From Apostichopus japonicus (lineage: Eukaryota; Echinodermata; Holothuroidea; Aspidochirotida; Stichopodidae), in contig NC_092576.1 of the NCBI RefSeq assembly GCF_037975245.1, positions 20,461,611 to 20,525,610 of the forward strand: a DNA stretch of 64,000 nt. Reading direction: 5' to 3'. Numbering within the stretch: the first letter of the stretch is position 1; every line of letters starts with the position of its first letter. The position numbers and the translations under genes are program-made. Shown here one piece after another: positions 1 to 33,600 of the stretch. The notes under the pieces were generated by a model that was not told the origin of the DNA, did not search any database, and was given only the letters and a program-made list of their open reading frames with translations.

Positions 1-294
1 AGCCATTCCGATGTGGAATAGCCCTCTCCTAACTTTTGAGATTGACTCCGTTTCCTTTTATCGGATAGCTATCCGATTTCTCTTCCGATTTTTATCGCTT
101 TTCGATGTGACGTCACTTCAGAATGTAGTCAGTTCTAGAACCCCTCAGATTTGAAGTAGGTATTCGAATATTCTACTGCATTCATTACATTCACTACCAC
201 AAACCTCACTCTTCGGCCTTAAATCGGAAAAATCGGACCGTATTTCGATAAAATATCGCTGTAGTGTGACCGGGCCTTTACTTTCACTTCACAG

Positions 295-20469
<20,175 letters not shown>

Positions 20470-21620
20470 CGGCATGATTGTGTTATGTTCGCAATGTTTC
20501 ATATCAAAACTACCGACTTGTAAGGCAATATACCAGCCAACGCAATGTATAAGAAAAGTTAAAAGGTGGTAGGCAAAGCTATGGCTAGACATTGAAAGAA
20601 ACATTTCAAATCCATTACATCATTTTTACTTCTTATTATTAACTAGAATTAGATTGCTTATGAACTAAGTAAATGTTGGATTATGAATCATAGATCTTAG
20701 CTCTCTCCAGTTCCTTGCTTGCACCACCGTCACTTCCTTACCTACTTCAACCCCACCCCCCCCCCCTCTCTCTCTCTCTCCACTTCCGCCCCTCTCGGTT
20801 CCCTTCCTACCGTCTTTTAAGGCCTACTATCCGTAATAAGTTTGATGTTCGTACGGCAGCTACTCCCAACACAATAAGTATACATTATCTTCAAGATTAA
20901 AGTAAATCAATCCATGTGTCTGTTCTGTCCGTGTGTCCACCCGTCTTACTGTCGGTCTGTTTTCTATTTATCCATCGATATAAATATGTTACAATGCTTT
21001 CCTGTTTAGGGATCTGTCTTGTTCTGGTGAAACGTTAATATAGTGAGGTGATGTCATTACCACAATAATTAGCATTATTGCATCTTCATAGTTTACAATA
21101 TTCATTTGAAAGTGTCATGTTTTTATTCGATTCAAATTTTATATGAAAACTCCCCTATGGTTACGGATTCATTTGATTGTTTACACTTAAGTTTGACTTA
21201 AACGTTAGTTGAGTATGTGGTTATTGTAATTGGGTAGTAATTAAGAGAGAGTTTAAAGCTTTTTGTTTCACACTCTGTCAGAAGATTATAAATATATATC
21301 AATTTGCAACTGAATTTCTTGTTTTATTTGTTGATGAAATGTTAGTATTGGGCTTGCTCAATATAGACACAGTGATCACAGTAGAATGGCGTTTTCATAA
21401 TGAACTCAACCAAAGGGAAATGACTTACAAAGTATAACATCTTAATACTCATAAACATCTTTGCGATAAATAGCATATGCAAGGCTTCGTAGATGCTTCC
21501 TTTACCAAAGTATAACGTTAGATGAACCTAATTTCCAGTAAATGAACTCACGCAAAAGACAGATAGTACTGGCAGAACAGAAGCGGACTCAATATTATGT
21601 TTGACAAGTTTCCTTTTTGG
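20470..21620. other. 3' UTR or intergenic sequence
   Basis: Contains a CT-rich stretch at 20755-20785 and AT-rich unique DNA. No gene seen. Confidence 0.4.
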
Positions 21621-22990
21621 TTCCTTGCTTTAGCAAAGGAACCTATGTAGTCAAGTTAGTGTGTATGCGTGTGTGTGTGTATGTGTGTCTGTAACACTTG
21701 CTTGGGTACACTGTAACTCAACAAGGGACAGTTTGACTAAACTCAAACTTGGTTTATAATAGTGAGAAGGTGTGCCTTATTGTACTTGGGCCTGTGAAGG
21801 TCATCAAAGGTCAGTTATAGGCCAAAATCCAAAATATTAAAAACAGCAATAACTCCCAGGGTCCGACATAGTTGATACTTTGGTAGTAGTTGTGAATGGG
21901 GTAAGGGATCGTTTCGAAAAATAACGGTCATGTGATCCTAGGTCACCAAAGGTCAATTAGGGGTCAACATTAGTAGTTTTACAATAACTTGAGAACAAAA
22001 TGTCCGTCACGGTTGGAAGTTACGCTATAGTAATCCAGTAGTCGACCCGCATCTAGGTGACCTTTGACCTCCGGTGATCTGTATTAGTTTATTTGGTTAT
22101 TTGAATTTTCGTGACCATAATCGGATCTCAAAGGTACCTTCCGATCAAAATTGTCCATGGGTTGACCTATCTGCGACCTTCGTGTGCAAAGTTATCATAG
22201 GTCAAGGTTTTGTTTTTTAGTAAGTACAGTTAGGATGGTCGCACAGACTTGCCATGTTGCGTTTTGGCATCAGTGTCTCAAACTACATCTGACCGTGACG
22301 TCAAAAGGTCTAAGGTCAAAATTTGGAAAATATGCTCATTTTAGGAGATACGGGCAAACAAAAACAGTTTTTATATTGATTTATATTATATTTTGATTTA
22401 TAATAGAGCTCTTAGTGCTCTATAGAGGAAACCAACCCCTGCTTCAAGCGGACACCCGGTTCTCAAGTTATGATGGGCCAAAGGTTGGTGTTGATACCTT
22501 TGTGTGTGTACATTAGATCACATACAAATGTTATGAGAGGTTTCACATCATCGTGAGGAATAGTTTTGATAGAAATCATTAGGGCATCCAAGGTCATCAA
22601 AGTTGCTTATGTGCAAAAATATGCCAACTTATGCTAACTTTTGCAACAACTTCTAGTCACGAAGTCTGACATGGATGATATATTGGGACAAGTTGTGAAT
22701 CAGGTAGGGGTACATTTTCCAAAATAACCCTGATGTGATCCAAGGTCACCAAAGGTTAATTATGGGTCAAAATTGGTTCTTTTTTTTGGGGGGGGGGCGG
22801 GGCATTTACTTGTGAAACTACTATTGACAGGGGCTGACATGGATGATATTTGTGGACTAGTTGTGAATGGGGTAAGGGATTGTTTCCAAACATAACAGTC
22901 ATGTGATCCAAGGTCAAGAAAGGTCAATTTGTGGTCAAAAACCAGTATTTTTGCAATAACTTGAGAATCAAATGTCCATCAAGGTTGGGC
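21615..22990. repeat. Dispersed repeat with recurring ggtcaccaaaggtcaatt motifs
   Basis: Starts with a self-complementary ttccttgctttagcaaagga. Related sentence-like blocks repeat at about 21780-22030 and 22590-23000: gtgatccaaggtcaccaaag, gaatggggtaagggat, aataacttgagaa and aatgtcc.tcaaggttgg. These indicate an old, partly duplicated dispersed repeat. No coding potential. Confidence 0.6.
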
Positions 22991-22994
22991 GTTA

Positions 22995-23305
22995 CGCTAT
23001 TGTAATCCAACACATATACCGATTTACTTCGACATACCATCGACTTAGACTGGTAGATGTCGATTTGAATTGACATATATCGATTTATTTTACATATCAT
23101 CAATTTAAATTGGTATATGCCGATTTATATCGATGATATGTCATATTAAACTGGCATAAGTCATTTAAATCGATATCTACCAGTTTAAATCGATGATATG
23201 TCAATTTAAATCGGTAGAAGCCAATTTAAGCTGCTAGAAAATGGTATAAATCGAAGCGAATTGGTACATATATATGTCGATTTAAATCGGTATATGTCGA
23301 TTCCC
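22995..23305. repeat. Degenerate cgatttaaattggtatatgt repeats
   Basis: About 12 diverged copies of a 20-26 bp motif (cgatttaaatcggtatatgt and relatives), several in opposite orientation. Confidence 0.6.
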
Positions 23306-23934
23306 TATGAATTGAGACTGATTGCCCGCCGCCATACAGTCAGTCCCAATCGGGCGAGCGCATGAGCTCAGAGAGCAGGTTTTTGTTAGCCCGCCCCCAA
23401 AATTTGGTCAGTAGTATGAATTTCGCGAAACGGCTTGCGACCTACCCCTCCGGTGTAAATGTCTGAATAATGCTAAAGAAGGCGTCGCTAGCCACAATGA
23501 TGCGGTAAGTTAAATCTCACAACATTTATTTTTCGTAATAAAACAGTAAAAAATGGCACCTTTTTTCATGGCTCCCAAAAGTGCCGTGAACTTGATTTCG
23601 ATACATGAGAAAAATGCACATTTGGTACAATTGGCTAGATTAGATTATGTTCTTTTCATTGATACCAAATTCGCGATTGGAAATGCTCTAGCCTTGTCAA
23701 CAATCAACGTATTAACTTACTGCAAAACACAGCTTTGAGAAATACAAATGTTAGGACTTTTTATTGGCTGTGCGTATACATGTTATTAAGCACATTGCTT
23801 TAGTTCGTTGAAAACGCGGATGTCAAACTATTGTGTACACACCTCATAGTCATTATATTACTATAGCCCTGAAATAGGAGCAGAAAATGCTCATCTTCTT
23901 TCAAAATATTATGCAATCTCCGAAGATGAATTGT
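23306..23934. other. CpG-richer segment, possible old promoter or element
   Basis: Around 23330-23510 the base composition shifts, with gggcgagcgcatgagctc, ttcgcgaaacggc and gaaggcgtcgctagcc. An ATG at 23473 runs 12 codons to a consensus donor (CG|GTAAGT), and an acceptor (aataaaacag) follows at 23548, but the joined frame stops after about 25 residues. The alternative frame at 23553-23738 has no recognised domain. I do not call a gene. Confidence 0.3.
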
Positions 23935-25520
23935 AGCCTAGCCGGGGAAAAATTACCTCACACTAGCCATGGCAAAATGCTACCATTTTCGATGGTAAAC
24001 TGTGGTATAATACCACAATTTGACAGGAATTTGGTCCTATGGATGAGGTTTACCACAGTTTTACCATAGTGCCATACCACAAGTTTACCATGGTTTTTAT
24101 CACTTTCTATTTCATCTTTACCATGGTTTCATCTCAAATTGACCCTATTGGTACTATAGATGGCATTACCATAGTTTTACCCTAAACAACCACAATTTTA
24201 CCCAATAGCTGTACCAAAGTTTGACCCAAATTGTGCCATAGTTTAACCTAACTGTACCATGGTTTTACCTAATTGTACCACAGTTTTACCTTAAATTTAA
24301 CAGATTTGTACCCCAATTGTACCACAGTTCCCCTACTTGTCTTAATTATAATCAGTACACCTCAATTTACCTTAAATTTTACCCACTTGTGGGTTGTATC
24401 ATTATTGGGCAAGTTGCAAAGTAAAACAAAGCAACTCATTTTGTATGTCATGATGTCGTATGTACATTATGGCATACTTTTTTATATGCAACAAAGCAAC
24501 TCATTTTGTATGTCATGATGTGTTGTATGTACATTATGGCATACTATTTATATGCACCATATTTGGTCTATATATATATATGCTGCAGTCAAAATATGCA
24601 TGACTACAGTATAAAGGTTAACCAGTTTTACAGTATATTGCAAGTACAGTCTTTGTTAAGTAAAATAAGAATGAACCTTTTACGTGTAAATAAAATGTAA
24701 ATAATTCATAAAATCCGGCAGAAAGAGTTTCCAAGGGTGTTAACGCATAATAGAAAAGATGGACGAGGTTTCGTGTGGTATTTTTAATAATACAATTTAT
24801 ATATTTTACAAATAATATGGATGATAAAGGTGAATGGTACAAAAAAGTGAAAACAAAAGAGTACAGTTAACTTAAGGCGCCAGATAGAAAGAAATAACTT
24901 ATCTATTAAGACTGGGTCTGAAGTAGATGAACTCAATGGTGTAGTAGAGCTGGGCCTTTGTGATGGTCCGAGATAAAGAGTGCTTCATCAAAATGCGTGG
25001 CACGGAATTACTAAATGATCAAATGTTCTTCCAAGGACAGTTGTACTTGTTATGCGGGATCTACTTCAATTCATTGGATGGATGTCAGATATGGTATGGA
25101 AAAGTCCAATTCGGAGTAGAAGCGATTAAATAACTAGATGAAATGAAAGTCACTAAAGACTTTAAGATTCTTCAGTCAAAACTTGAACAGATACACACAG
25201 AACGTAGTAGCGATAGGAATATGACAGTTAACGCAATGTTAGGGCAAAACTATAAAGAACCGTGTTATTGGAACGGGGTGAGAGGGGATGGTTTCCCCAA
25301 CGACGGTGTATAAGACCTCTAATTGGTATCCGGACGCGGTACTAGCGTAGACGGTTACTAGGGCGATGACGTAGAGATGACGTCATAAAAATGTAGCATT
25401 GTGAATATGCAAGAGGTAAAACATGCCCATAACAGTACCATAAGTTATTCTATGGGGCTTCTGTGGTAAATTTACCATGTTTACCCTAATTAAACCATAG
25501 TTTCCGCTGCTGGGGATAAA
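23935..25520. repeat. Candidate degenerate element rich in taccatggttttacc motifs
   Basis: From 23960 to 24380 there are many variants of (t)accatagttttacc. A second cluster at 25425-25510 contains ggtaaatttaccatg and aaaccatag. A 66-bp direct duplication (aagcaactcattttgtatgt cat...) sits at 24427-24555. The outer ends (gccggggaaa and gctgctgggg) could be a decayed inverted pair. No protein was recognised. Confidence 0.35.
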
Positions 25521-28500
25521 TGCAAACCAGTGGTGAGTGTCTGATTGTACAGCCACAGTAGAACTGAATACTACAAGTAGCGGTTGTTACGATATATGGC
25601 ATTCCTTGCATGTATTGGCAGTGAGTATTTCATGATCTCCATGCGTCATTATGCCCCTATCCACACAGGAAGTCATTTCACTGCCATGAATAGTTCTTTT
25701 TATCATTCGATGTAAGCAATTGAATTCCATTAGTATTATCACGCTTAGTTATTGCATTTCGCGCAATTCGTACGAACTAAGAACAGGACAGTCACCACTT
25801 TACTCGTAACCTGTATTCGTAACATGTATTCGTGTTCGTATTTATTTGCCATGAACTGACTTCGCTACAGGATGACTATCAACTACTGCACCATTGGTTC
25901 TCTTGTCAAACTAATGATTATTCACATTTTATCCACTTCTCCTAAGTTTCAACCTCTATATTTAGCTTTCCAAAATGTTCAAACACACGTTCAAACGATT
26001 TAACGAAAAAGGAAATAAACATGCTAATCAAGTTACCTTTGAATTAATTTGTTTGTATCATTTGTCTATACATATTAAAACGATTAAAACGATGGAAGAA
26101 AGGAAGAAAATGGATACTAAGCAATTACTTGCATCTATAGACCAAGAATAATGGGCAGAGTGGTTATGAATTTTCGTAACCACATTTCTAGTTAATCACT
26201 TTACAGAGGGTTTGTTTTGTCTGGTTTATGGGCAAAACTAGTGAATGTTGATGTACCTGTAAATATCCCGAAAGCGAAACAGTAAAATAATAAAATAGAA
26301 ATATTTGGAAATTGTATTAATATTTTTTATAACATGAGCTTTACTACGCAGCATTGTAGACAACAAATTGACGATGCTGGAGATAAAAGGTTATAAGGAA
26401 GTATCAAGATTAAATCTCGTGTAAAGATACATTTATGGAGAAAATTTGTTTCATGGCATAGCCTCACTTTTAAATTTCCTTCAGGTGAAAAATGATAAAA
26501 TATAATGAACTGACCTCTTTAAAAACATGCAGTCTTTACATTAAATCAACGCCAGAATATTCAAATAAATAGGTATAAAATAATGTTTACATGTTTAGTG
26601 ACAATGATGCAGATATAATACATTTAATAGACAACATAAAAAAAACATAATTCTATACATTTATCATTTTAGGTCCGTAAAGACGCATTTTCAAAGATTG
26701 TGTAATACACATATTGGCAGTGGCATTGAGGCAACGCCCGGTGGGCCGGTGGCCCGGTGTGCCGGTGGCCCGGTGGGTTGGGAAGCCTGGTAAAAATTAC
26801 AGCCCATTTTCTTCACAGTAGTTAATAAAGTACAGACGGGGTGTGTAGAAATATATTTTTTACTGTAGGAAGCAGCTCATGAAATCACCATGTTAGTAAG
26901 TCTGTTAGTTCGTAACAAAAGAACGTGCTAATGGCAACCCTTCCGTATACTAATGGATTTTATTTTGGGATTTTTTTCAAGCATGTTGTCACAAACTGCT
27001 TGAAAAACTAAAGAAAACCTAGTCTAAAACATACATTTTTCTATTTTTTTGTTAAGGTTTTTAACTTTCCTCAGTTTAATCAAGTGTTGCTTCTGGAAAA
27101 GTATGTTTGGGTAATTTTAAAGGATTATTGTAAGCTACAAATTTGAAAACTATAGCACAATTTTAAATCTGGGCATTCCTTAACTTCAAAAATTTCTCAG
27201 TGGGGAGGGGGACACACCCTCCCCTTAGACTCCTGCCCCAGGATGGCGATCACTATGTAAGTAGCATATCAATGAATAATCGGCCGGTCTAGGTGGAAAG
27301 TGCCCGGGCCGGTTTTAAAACCCAGTCCGCCCCTTGATATGGGCCAAACAGTGTACGCACTAACCGGGTCTAAGCCTGCAACAACACTTCCAATCACCTA
27401 TTTTGATAAGTTGGACCAATTTGGGTGCATTTATGATTCTTGCAGGTTTTATTGGCATCCCTGATCACAGTCCACTTGATCTAGATTGCCTTACCTGCAG
27501 CAACATTGAAGGGTCTGCGGGACGGGCTTTTAGGTATCTGGCTCTGAAAGTGATGAAAACTATTTTTGTTTAGGTCAGCTGATTCCGCCCAAACTGACCC
27601 ACAGGACATACCCCATAATAGTATAACTGAGTTGTTTGGAACATGTTAGACTGATATTACATGTCACTTCAGTGCAACTCTTAAATTGCTTAGAAGAGAA
27701 TTAAAGGTGTGTTTGCCAAAAGCTGGCTCATCGAGATTTGTAAACCACAGCCTCGTTGTAACAGTATGTACGATAGTCTAAAAGAAAGCTTACAGAAATG
27801 CTATCTAGATACACTGTTCACCTCATTAGAATATCCAGTCCAGTTAAAGGTTGTGTATAGGTTGTTACAATTTTTTAAAGACAGTTATAGGGGAAGAGAG
27901 GTGGATGGGGGGTGGCATATTTCATGATAAAACATTCATGTTTTTACTTGGCAAACAAAATGACTGATTACCTTATTCTCTATTGATGGCTAGCACAGGT
28001 TCCTATAGTTACTACAGTAGATCTTCCATGGAAGCATCAGGATATCTCTTTCTGATGTCGGAGTTGTTTGGGATGTGTTGTTACCTCGTCTAACCAGTGG
28101 GGTCCATTGATACCTCACCCATTCAAGGTATGTAGCTGTGAATGCATGACAGTAAGCTAAAAGAAATCCTTGATGCACATGTGCAGGAGCAGAAAATGGA
28201 TCACCGTAGTGGATTATTTACTAAATCATCCTATATCATCCTAAATCATCCAAAACATCCTCTGTACAAGGTATTAACACTCAGCAGCCACTCAACTTAG
28301 GACATAGACCTCATACAACGTCGCGCTACAACTTATTTAGACTTAGTCTAGGCAACCGTGGTAACATAGCAACTATGGCTTTGAGGCCTAGACCTAGGCC
28401 TATAGCTAAAGTTATAAGTATAGTGCATGCATGGAACTGAGATTCTGCTCGTAGTTGAACACCAGTTCTTTCCATTTTCAACCAAAAAATAACATAAAAT

Positions 28501-30399
28501 ACGATTACCATGTACTTTAGGTACACACATATGTCAAATATCACTGAACTTAGTCGTTCAAGACTAGTCACACACACTGCAATCATTTGGTTTGATACTG
28601 CAGGATTCTGAATTTCGTGCAACTGGCACCTACCGTACTTAGCAGGTTGAAGACAAGAACCAAAGTACAAGCTTTGGTAGATCAAGGCTTAATGACCCAG
28701 TTTATTGGGGAGGAAAACTGATCAGACATACACAGAAGGCTGTTCTAGTCTCATGAATAGAAGCACTCATGCACTTGTGGTACTTGTAGACTGAAATGCT
28801 AATTTATGCGTAAAAATCACCCAAGCGTGAAATATTCAGATGTTTTCTTGAAAACTCACTTTTACACACAATAGCGACTACTTTGTTTTAATTGTTAAAA
28901 TTGTTAAAACCTCTAGCAGTTAAAATGAAATTTTATCATTTTTACATAGGAGCATCTTCAGGCAATACGGTCGAAGAATCCTCGATATTTTGCCATACGG
29001 CAAAGAAAGAACGTTTGATCAGAATTTATGCGTTTTATGGTTAAATTTTTTTGCCGGTATTGAAAACGTATTGTCACTTGATACTTTATAACAGTAACAA
29101 CACTATACATGGTACTTCGAGGGAAACAAAAAATACCAGTAGATAAAGCGACAATTAAAGAGGTTCATTAGAGTAATAAGTTGAAAGATGAATCAGTCTT
29201 ATATACGAAATATAAACATCTGAATATTATTTTTTCACTCCATGTGGCTCCTTTAATTAAAGACACATCCATAAGCAGGAAGTGGGATTTATGATATAAT
29301 AAAATCCAACTCAAGTAAGAGCTTACCCATAAACAGTGGGTTATAATTTTAAAAGATTCGATGAATTTCATTATGGTCTTCACTATTCAATCTTACTTAT
29401 GTGTGGTCTTACGGTTTCTTTATTCGACAATCTCTTAGCAACGAAAGGTTGGTATATATTGTATCTTTTTAGCTTTCTAATAAGTTTAACCAAAGGTAAG
29501 CGCTGTTGAGAGATAAAGCTATCTTATAATGATTTGGTTATTTCATTAAGTTTCTGGCAGCCTTATGTTTCACATTTCTACGTGTCCACGATATCTATCT
29601 ACTAGCATCCTCAAAACCTAATAAAGTAAAACTAGGTTATGGAGTACTTTACTGCCACTTAATGTATAATATATTTAATTGCTAGCTTGCCGCACGTGGA
29701 TATTATGCGTCTTGGAGTATATTATATATTGCAATATGGATAACTTGAGCAGAGTCCTTGGCGGAAAGCACAGTATTGTTCATTGATTACAGTCTTACTT
29801 TCCTTGGCAGTAGAAGTATATAGTGAGTTGCATAATATTTACTGTAAATCTTCAACTTTTACGATCAAGGCCCTCATTGTTTATACTGGCAAATATCAAT
29901 ATTCTTTCTTTTGCTCATACATTTGGTGTAAAAGCTGCATACAACCTAAGTAGTGTCTTCTTTAATGCCGTTAACATTTCAAACAAATTTCAGTTCCTGA
30001 AAAAAAAGGAGAGTTACTGATTTCCGTTCACTTGGGACGAGACTCAACATTTGGTCATCCTGGATCGACTTGAACAAGCTTTTCTCTATTATCCTCAAAC
30101 TATTCTCATGGAAATGTTAAGTCTTTCATCTAACCCACCTCAATATCTGTAATAATTTGAAGGAATTCAGCCACTGAGAATTTTTTTTTAAGTTTGATAG
30201 CTTTAGCATTTTATTTTTTGGCAGAATTCAGGCCCAAGACGTTTTTAAACTATTTATGTAAATGATTGAACAGGAAGATAAGTAAGACCCAACGACGTTT
30301 GTTTTTTCCAAACTTCAACAATAAATTTGGTCGTCGTTACTGTTTTTTTTTTTTATTGTTTTTTTTAGCTCTTTTGGATTTAAGGACTTTTGACATAAA
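25521..30399. other. Intergenic DNA without a recognised gene
   Basis: AT-rich sequence with a short GC-rich tandem (ggcccggtgggccggt) at 26735-26775 and a dispersed-repeat-like passage (gggggacacaccctcccc) at 27200-27350. Open frames at 27709, 28326 (minus) and 29168 (minus) show no domain or splice evidence. A T-rich run and a possible AG acceptor (tttttttag at 30369) lie just before the sulfatase ATG, so a 5' UTR exon further upstream is possible. Confidence 0.4.
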
Positions 30400-30634
30400 A
30401 TGTTTTGGCTAATGATAGTTGCCGCTACTGTTGCAGTGTGCCTCTCATTTGGACAACCACCGAATATAATATTAATATTGGCAGATGATGTCGGGTATGG
30501 AGACCTTGCCTCTTACGGTCATCCGACCCAGGAGTTTGGTCCTATAGATGAAATTGCTCAACGGGGAATCAGATTCACACAAGCGTATTCGGCTGATTCT
30601 GTTTGTTCGCCGAGTCGGGCTTCCCTGCTTACAG
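30400..30634 (+). CDS. Arylsulfatase exon 1: signal peptide and CxPSR motif
   Basis: The ATG at 30400 is the first in frame and is followed by a hydrophobic leader ([16 protein letters not shown]). The exon ends CTTACAG|GTAAGG, phase 1. It carries CSPSR with the Cys expected to be converted to formylglycine. Confidence 0.93.
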
Positions 30635-33600
30635 GTAAGGAATAAAGAGCAAACGGTAAAAACATATTAGAGATGTTAACTGTTGCATCGATGAAGTTCG
30701 ACGTGGGGGGTGGTGGAATGTTTTCCGACAAAACGTCTCGAATTTAAAACAATCAAGTAATTCATGCTTACTCTCAACATACTTCCAAATTACGAGATGA
30801 AACATCGAAATTAAATAGTGCAATTTCACGTTTACTTGATTGACATTGACATTTTAACATAAAATGTCAGAAACTTATGATAAAAAAATAATCTCTTTTA
30901 GATCTTTGCAATTATGGGTTTAAAAATTAAAATTTTGAGAAAACATTTTCAGCTAAATTTTGGAAATGTTGAGATCAAAAGTCGGTATCCTAGGATAAAA
31001 TGGTAGGATTTATGAAACGCCACATTTTTTAAATATAATATCGACATTTTGAAAGAAAGCATCAAAACAGTAAAGTGAATTTTGAAATTAAAAACATTCT
31101 GACATAAAACGTCACAATATAATGATACACCTAACACTTTCGAGATGGAGTGTTAACATTTTGTGATACAAAGTCATCTTATTGAGATTAATCGTCCAAA
31201 TTTTTGCTATGAAATGTCGCAAGTTTGGCGATTAAATGTAACATTTTTATATGAATCTTCAAAATGATGTCTCAATATTGAATGATGGTGTGTGACTGCT
31301 CCTATTTTTGGTATATAACTTTCTACTATCAGGCAGATTCCCAGTCCGAACAGGTGCTTGGGGTGAACAGAATAGAATATGGATGCCAACTTCAAAACAT
31401 GGACTCCCTCACTATGAAGTTACAATCGCTGAAGCTCTGAAAGAAAAGGGATATACCACCGGCATTGTTGGAAAGTGGCACCTTGGTAAATATGAATAGT
31501 TGTTTTTTTGTTTAATCGTTATTATATCCGGGGAAGTTATTCAATCTTTAACACGGTTACAATTAATAATCATTGTAGTATATTGAATGAAATTTGATGA
31601 CATGAAACCTTCGCACAGTGTTGTTACTACTTCTATTGTTGTAGCTTGTTGGTGCTACATCTGTTGTTGTTGTTTCTACTGATGGTGCTACTTCTGATGT
31701 GGTTGCTAATCCCGAGGTTGCTACTGTTGTTGTTCTTACTGTTGTTGAGTTTGCTGTTGTTGCTGCTACTGCTACTGTTGTTGCTACTGTTGTTGTTGCT
31801 ACTGTTGTTGTTGCTACTTCTTGTTGTTGATACTGTTGTTGCTGCTACTCCTGTGGTTGCTGTTGTTGTTCTTTGTATTGCTGTTGTTGCTGCTACTGCT
31901 ATTGTTGTTGCTACTGTTGTTGTTGCTACGTCTTGTTGTTGATACTGTTGTTGCTGCTACTCCTGTGGTTGCTGTTGTTGTTCTTTGTATTGCTGTTGTT
32001 GCTGCTACTGCTATTGTTGTTGCTACTGTTGTTGTTGCTACGTCTTGTTGTTGATACTGTTGTTGCTGCTACTCCTGTGGTTGCTGTTGTTGTTGTTTGT
32101 ATTGTTGTTGATTTTGCTGTTGTTGCTGCTACTGCTACTGTTGTTGCTACTGTTGTTGTTGCTACTGTTGTTGTTGCTACTTCTTGTTGTTGATACTGTT
32201 GTTGCTGCTACTCCTGTGGTTGCTGTTGTTGTTCTTTGTATTGCTGTTGTTGCTGCTACTGCTATTGTTGTTGCTACTGTTGTTGTTGCTACGTCTTGTT
32301 GTTGATACTGTTGTTGCTGCTACTCCTGTGGTTGCTGTTGTTGTTCTTTGTATTGCTGTTGTTGCTGCTACTGCTATTGTTGTTGCTACTGTTGTTGTTG
32401 CTACGTCTTGTTGTTGATACTGTTGTTGCTGCTACTCCTGTGGTTGCTGTTGTTGTTGTTTGTATTGTTGTTGATTTTGCTGTTGTTGCTGCTACTGCTA
32501 GTGTTGTTGCTACTGTTGTTGTTGCTACTGTTGTTGTTGCTACTTCTTGTTGTTGATACTGTTGTTGCTGCTACTCCTGTGGTTGCTGTTGTTGTTCTTT
32601 GTATTGCTGTTGTTGCTGCTACTGCTATTGTTGTTGCTACTGTTGTTGTTGCTACGTCTTGTTGTTGATACTGTTGTTGCTGCTACTCCTGTGGTTGCTG
32701 TTGTTGTTCTTTGTATTGCTGTTGTTGCTGCTACTGCTATTGTTGTTGCTACTGTTGTTGTTGCTACGTCTTGTTGTTGATACTGTTGATGTTGCTACTC
32801 CTGTGGTTGCTGTTATTGTTGTTTGTACTGTTGTTGCTTTTGCTGTTGTTGCTGCTACTTCTGCTGTTGCTACTACTTCTGTTGTTGTTGCTACTCTGTG
32901 GATGCTACAATTGTTGTTATTGTTTCTACTTTTGTTGCTTCTGCTATTGTTGTTTTCACTTCTGTTGTTGTTGCTACCTCTGCTGTTGCTACATCTGTTG
33001 TTGTTTCTACGAGTTTTGTGTTACGAGGAAAGTTTCAGAGTTTAGTTCACCGAAAGTGATGGAAATATCCTTACAATTGTCACTTAGGAACTTGCAGTCT
33101 ATTGGTAGGCCTACGTGAGGTACTTTTGTTATGATAAACTACATTACTTTAATATTCTAATACTAAATATGTATTACATATTCTTATTCTGATACAGTGT
33201 TCCCTTTCAGTGCTATAAGTATGAAACTATGCAGACTGTTACCATAATAATCCTTACTAAAATGAAACAATCAATCTATCCGTAACCTGCGTCATTTCCT
33301 TCTTTGCAGGAACCAATCGTTTCTCTCATGACGACTTTTCATACTTTCCTAGCTCTCAGGGTTTCGATTTTGTTGGTCACGTACTGCCGTTTGGAGGATC
33401 CTATGCATGTGAAGGGTCTGGGGTATTGTATTAGAACACGTTAAGGGTCTGGGGTATTGTATTCGGGTCCGGGGTACTGTATTAGAGCAAGTGAAGGGTG
33501 TGGGGTAATATATAAGAACATTGAAGGATTTGGGGTATTGTATTAGGGTCTCTGGTACTTTATTGAGCAAGTGAAGGGTGTGGGGTAATATATTAGAACA

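Noticed and set aside
27446-27532. Possible exon after tgattcttgcag
   Set aside because: Open for about 29 codons with an AG|GTATCT donor, but no recognisable domain, no partner exon and an awkward phase; left uncalled.
28326-28685. 119-aa minus-strand open frame
   Set aside because: Composition is ordinary for the region, no domain recognised, no promoter or splice support.
30629-31395. Minus-strand frames in sulfatase intron 1 and exon 2
   Set aside because: Shadows of the intron and of exon 2; no independent evidence.
31646-33118. Overlapping Leu/Val/Cys-rich frames
   Set aside because: Products of the TTG/CTG array in the sulfatase intron; the flanking sulfatase exons join perfectly across it.
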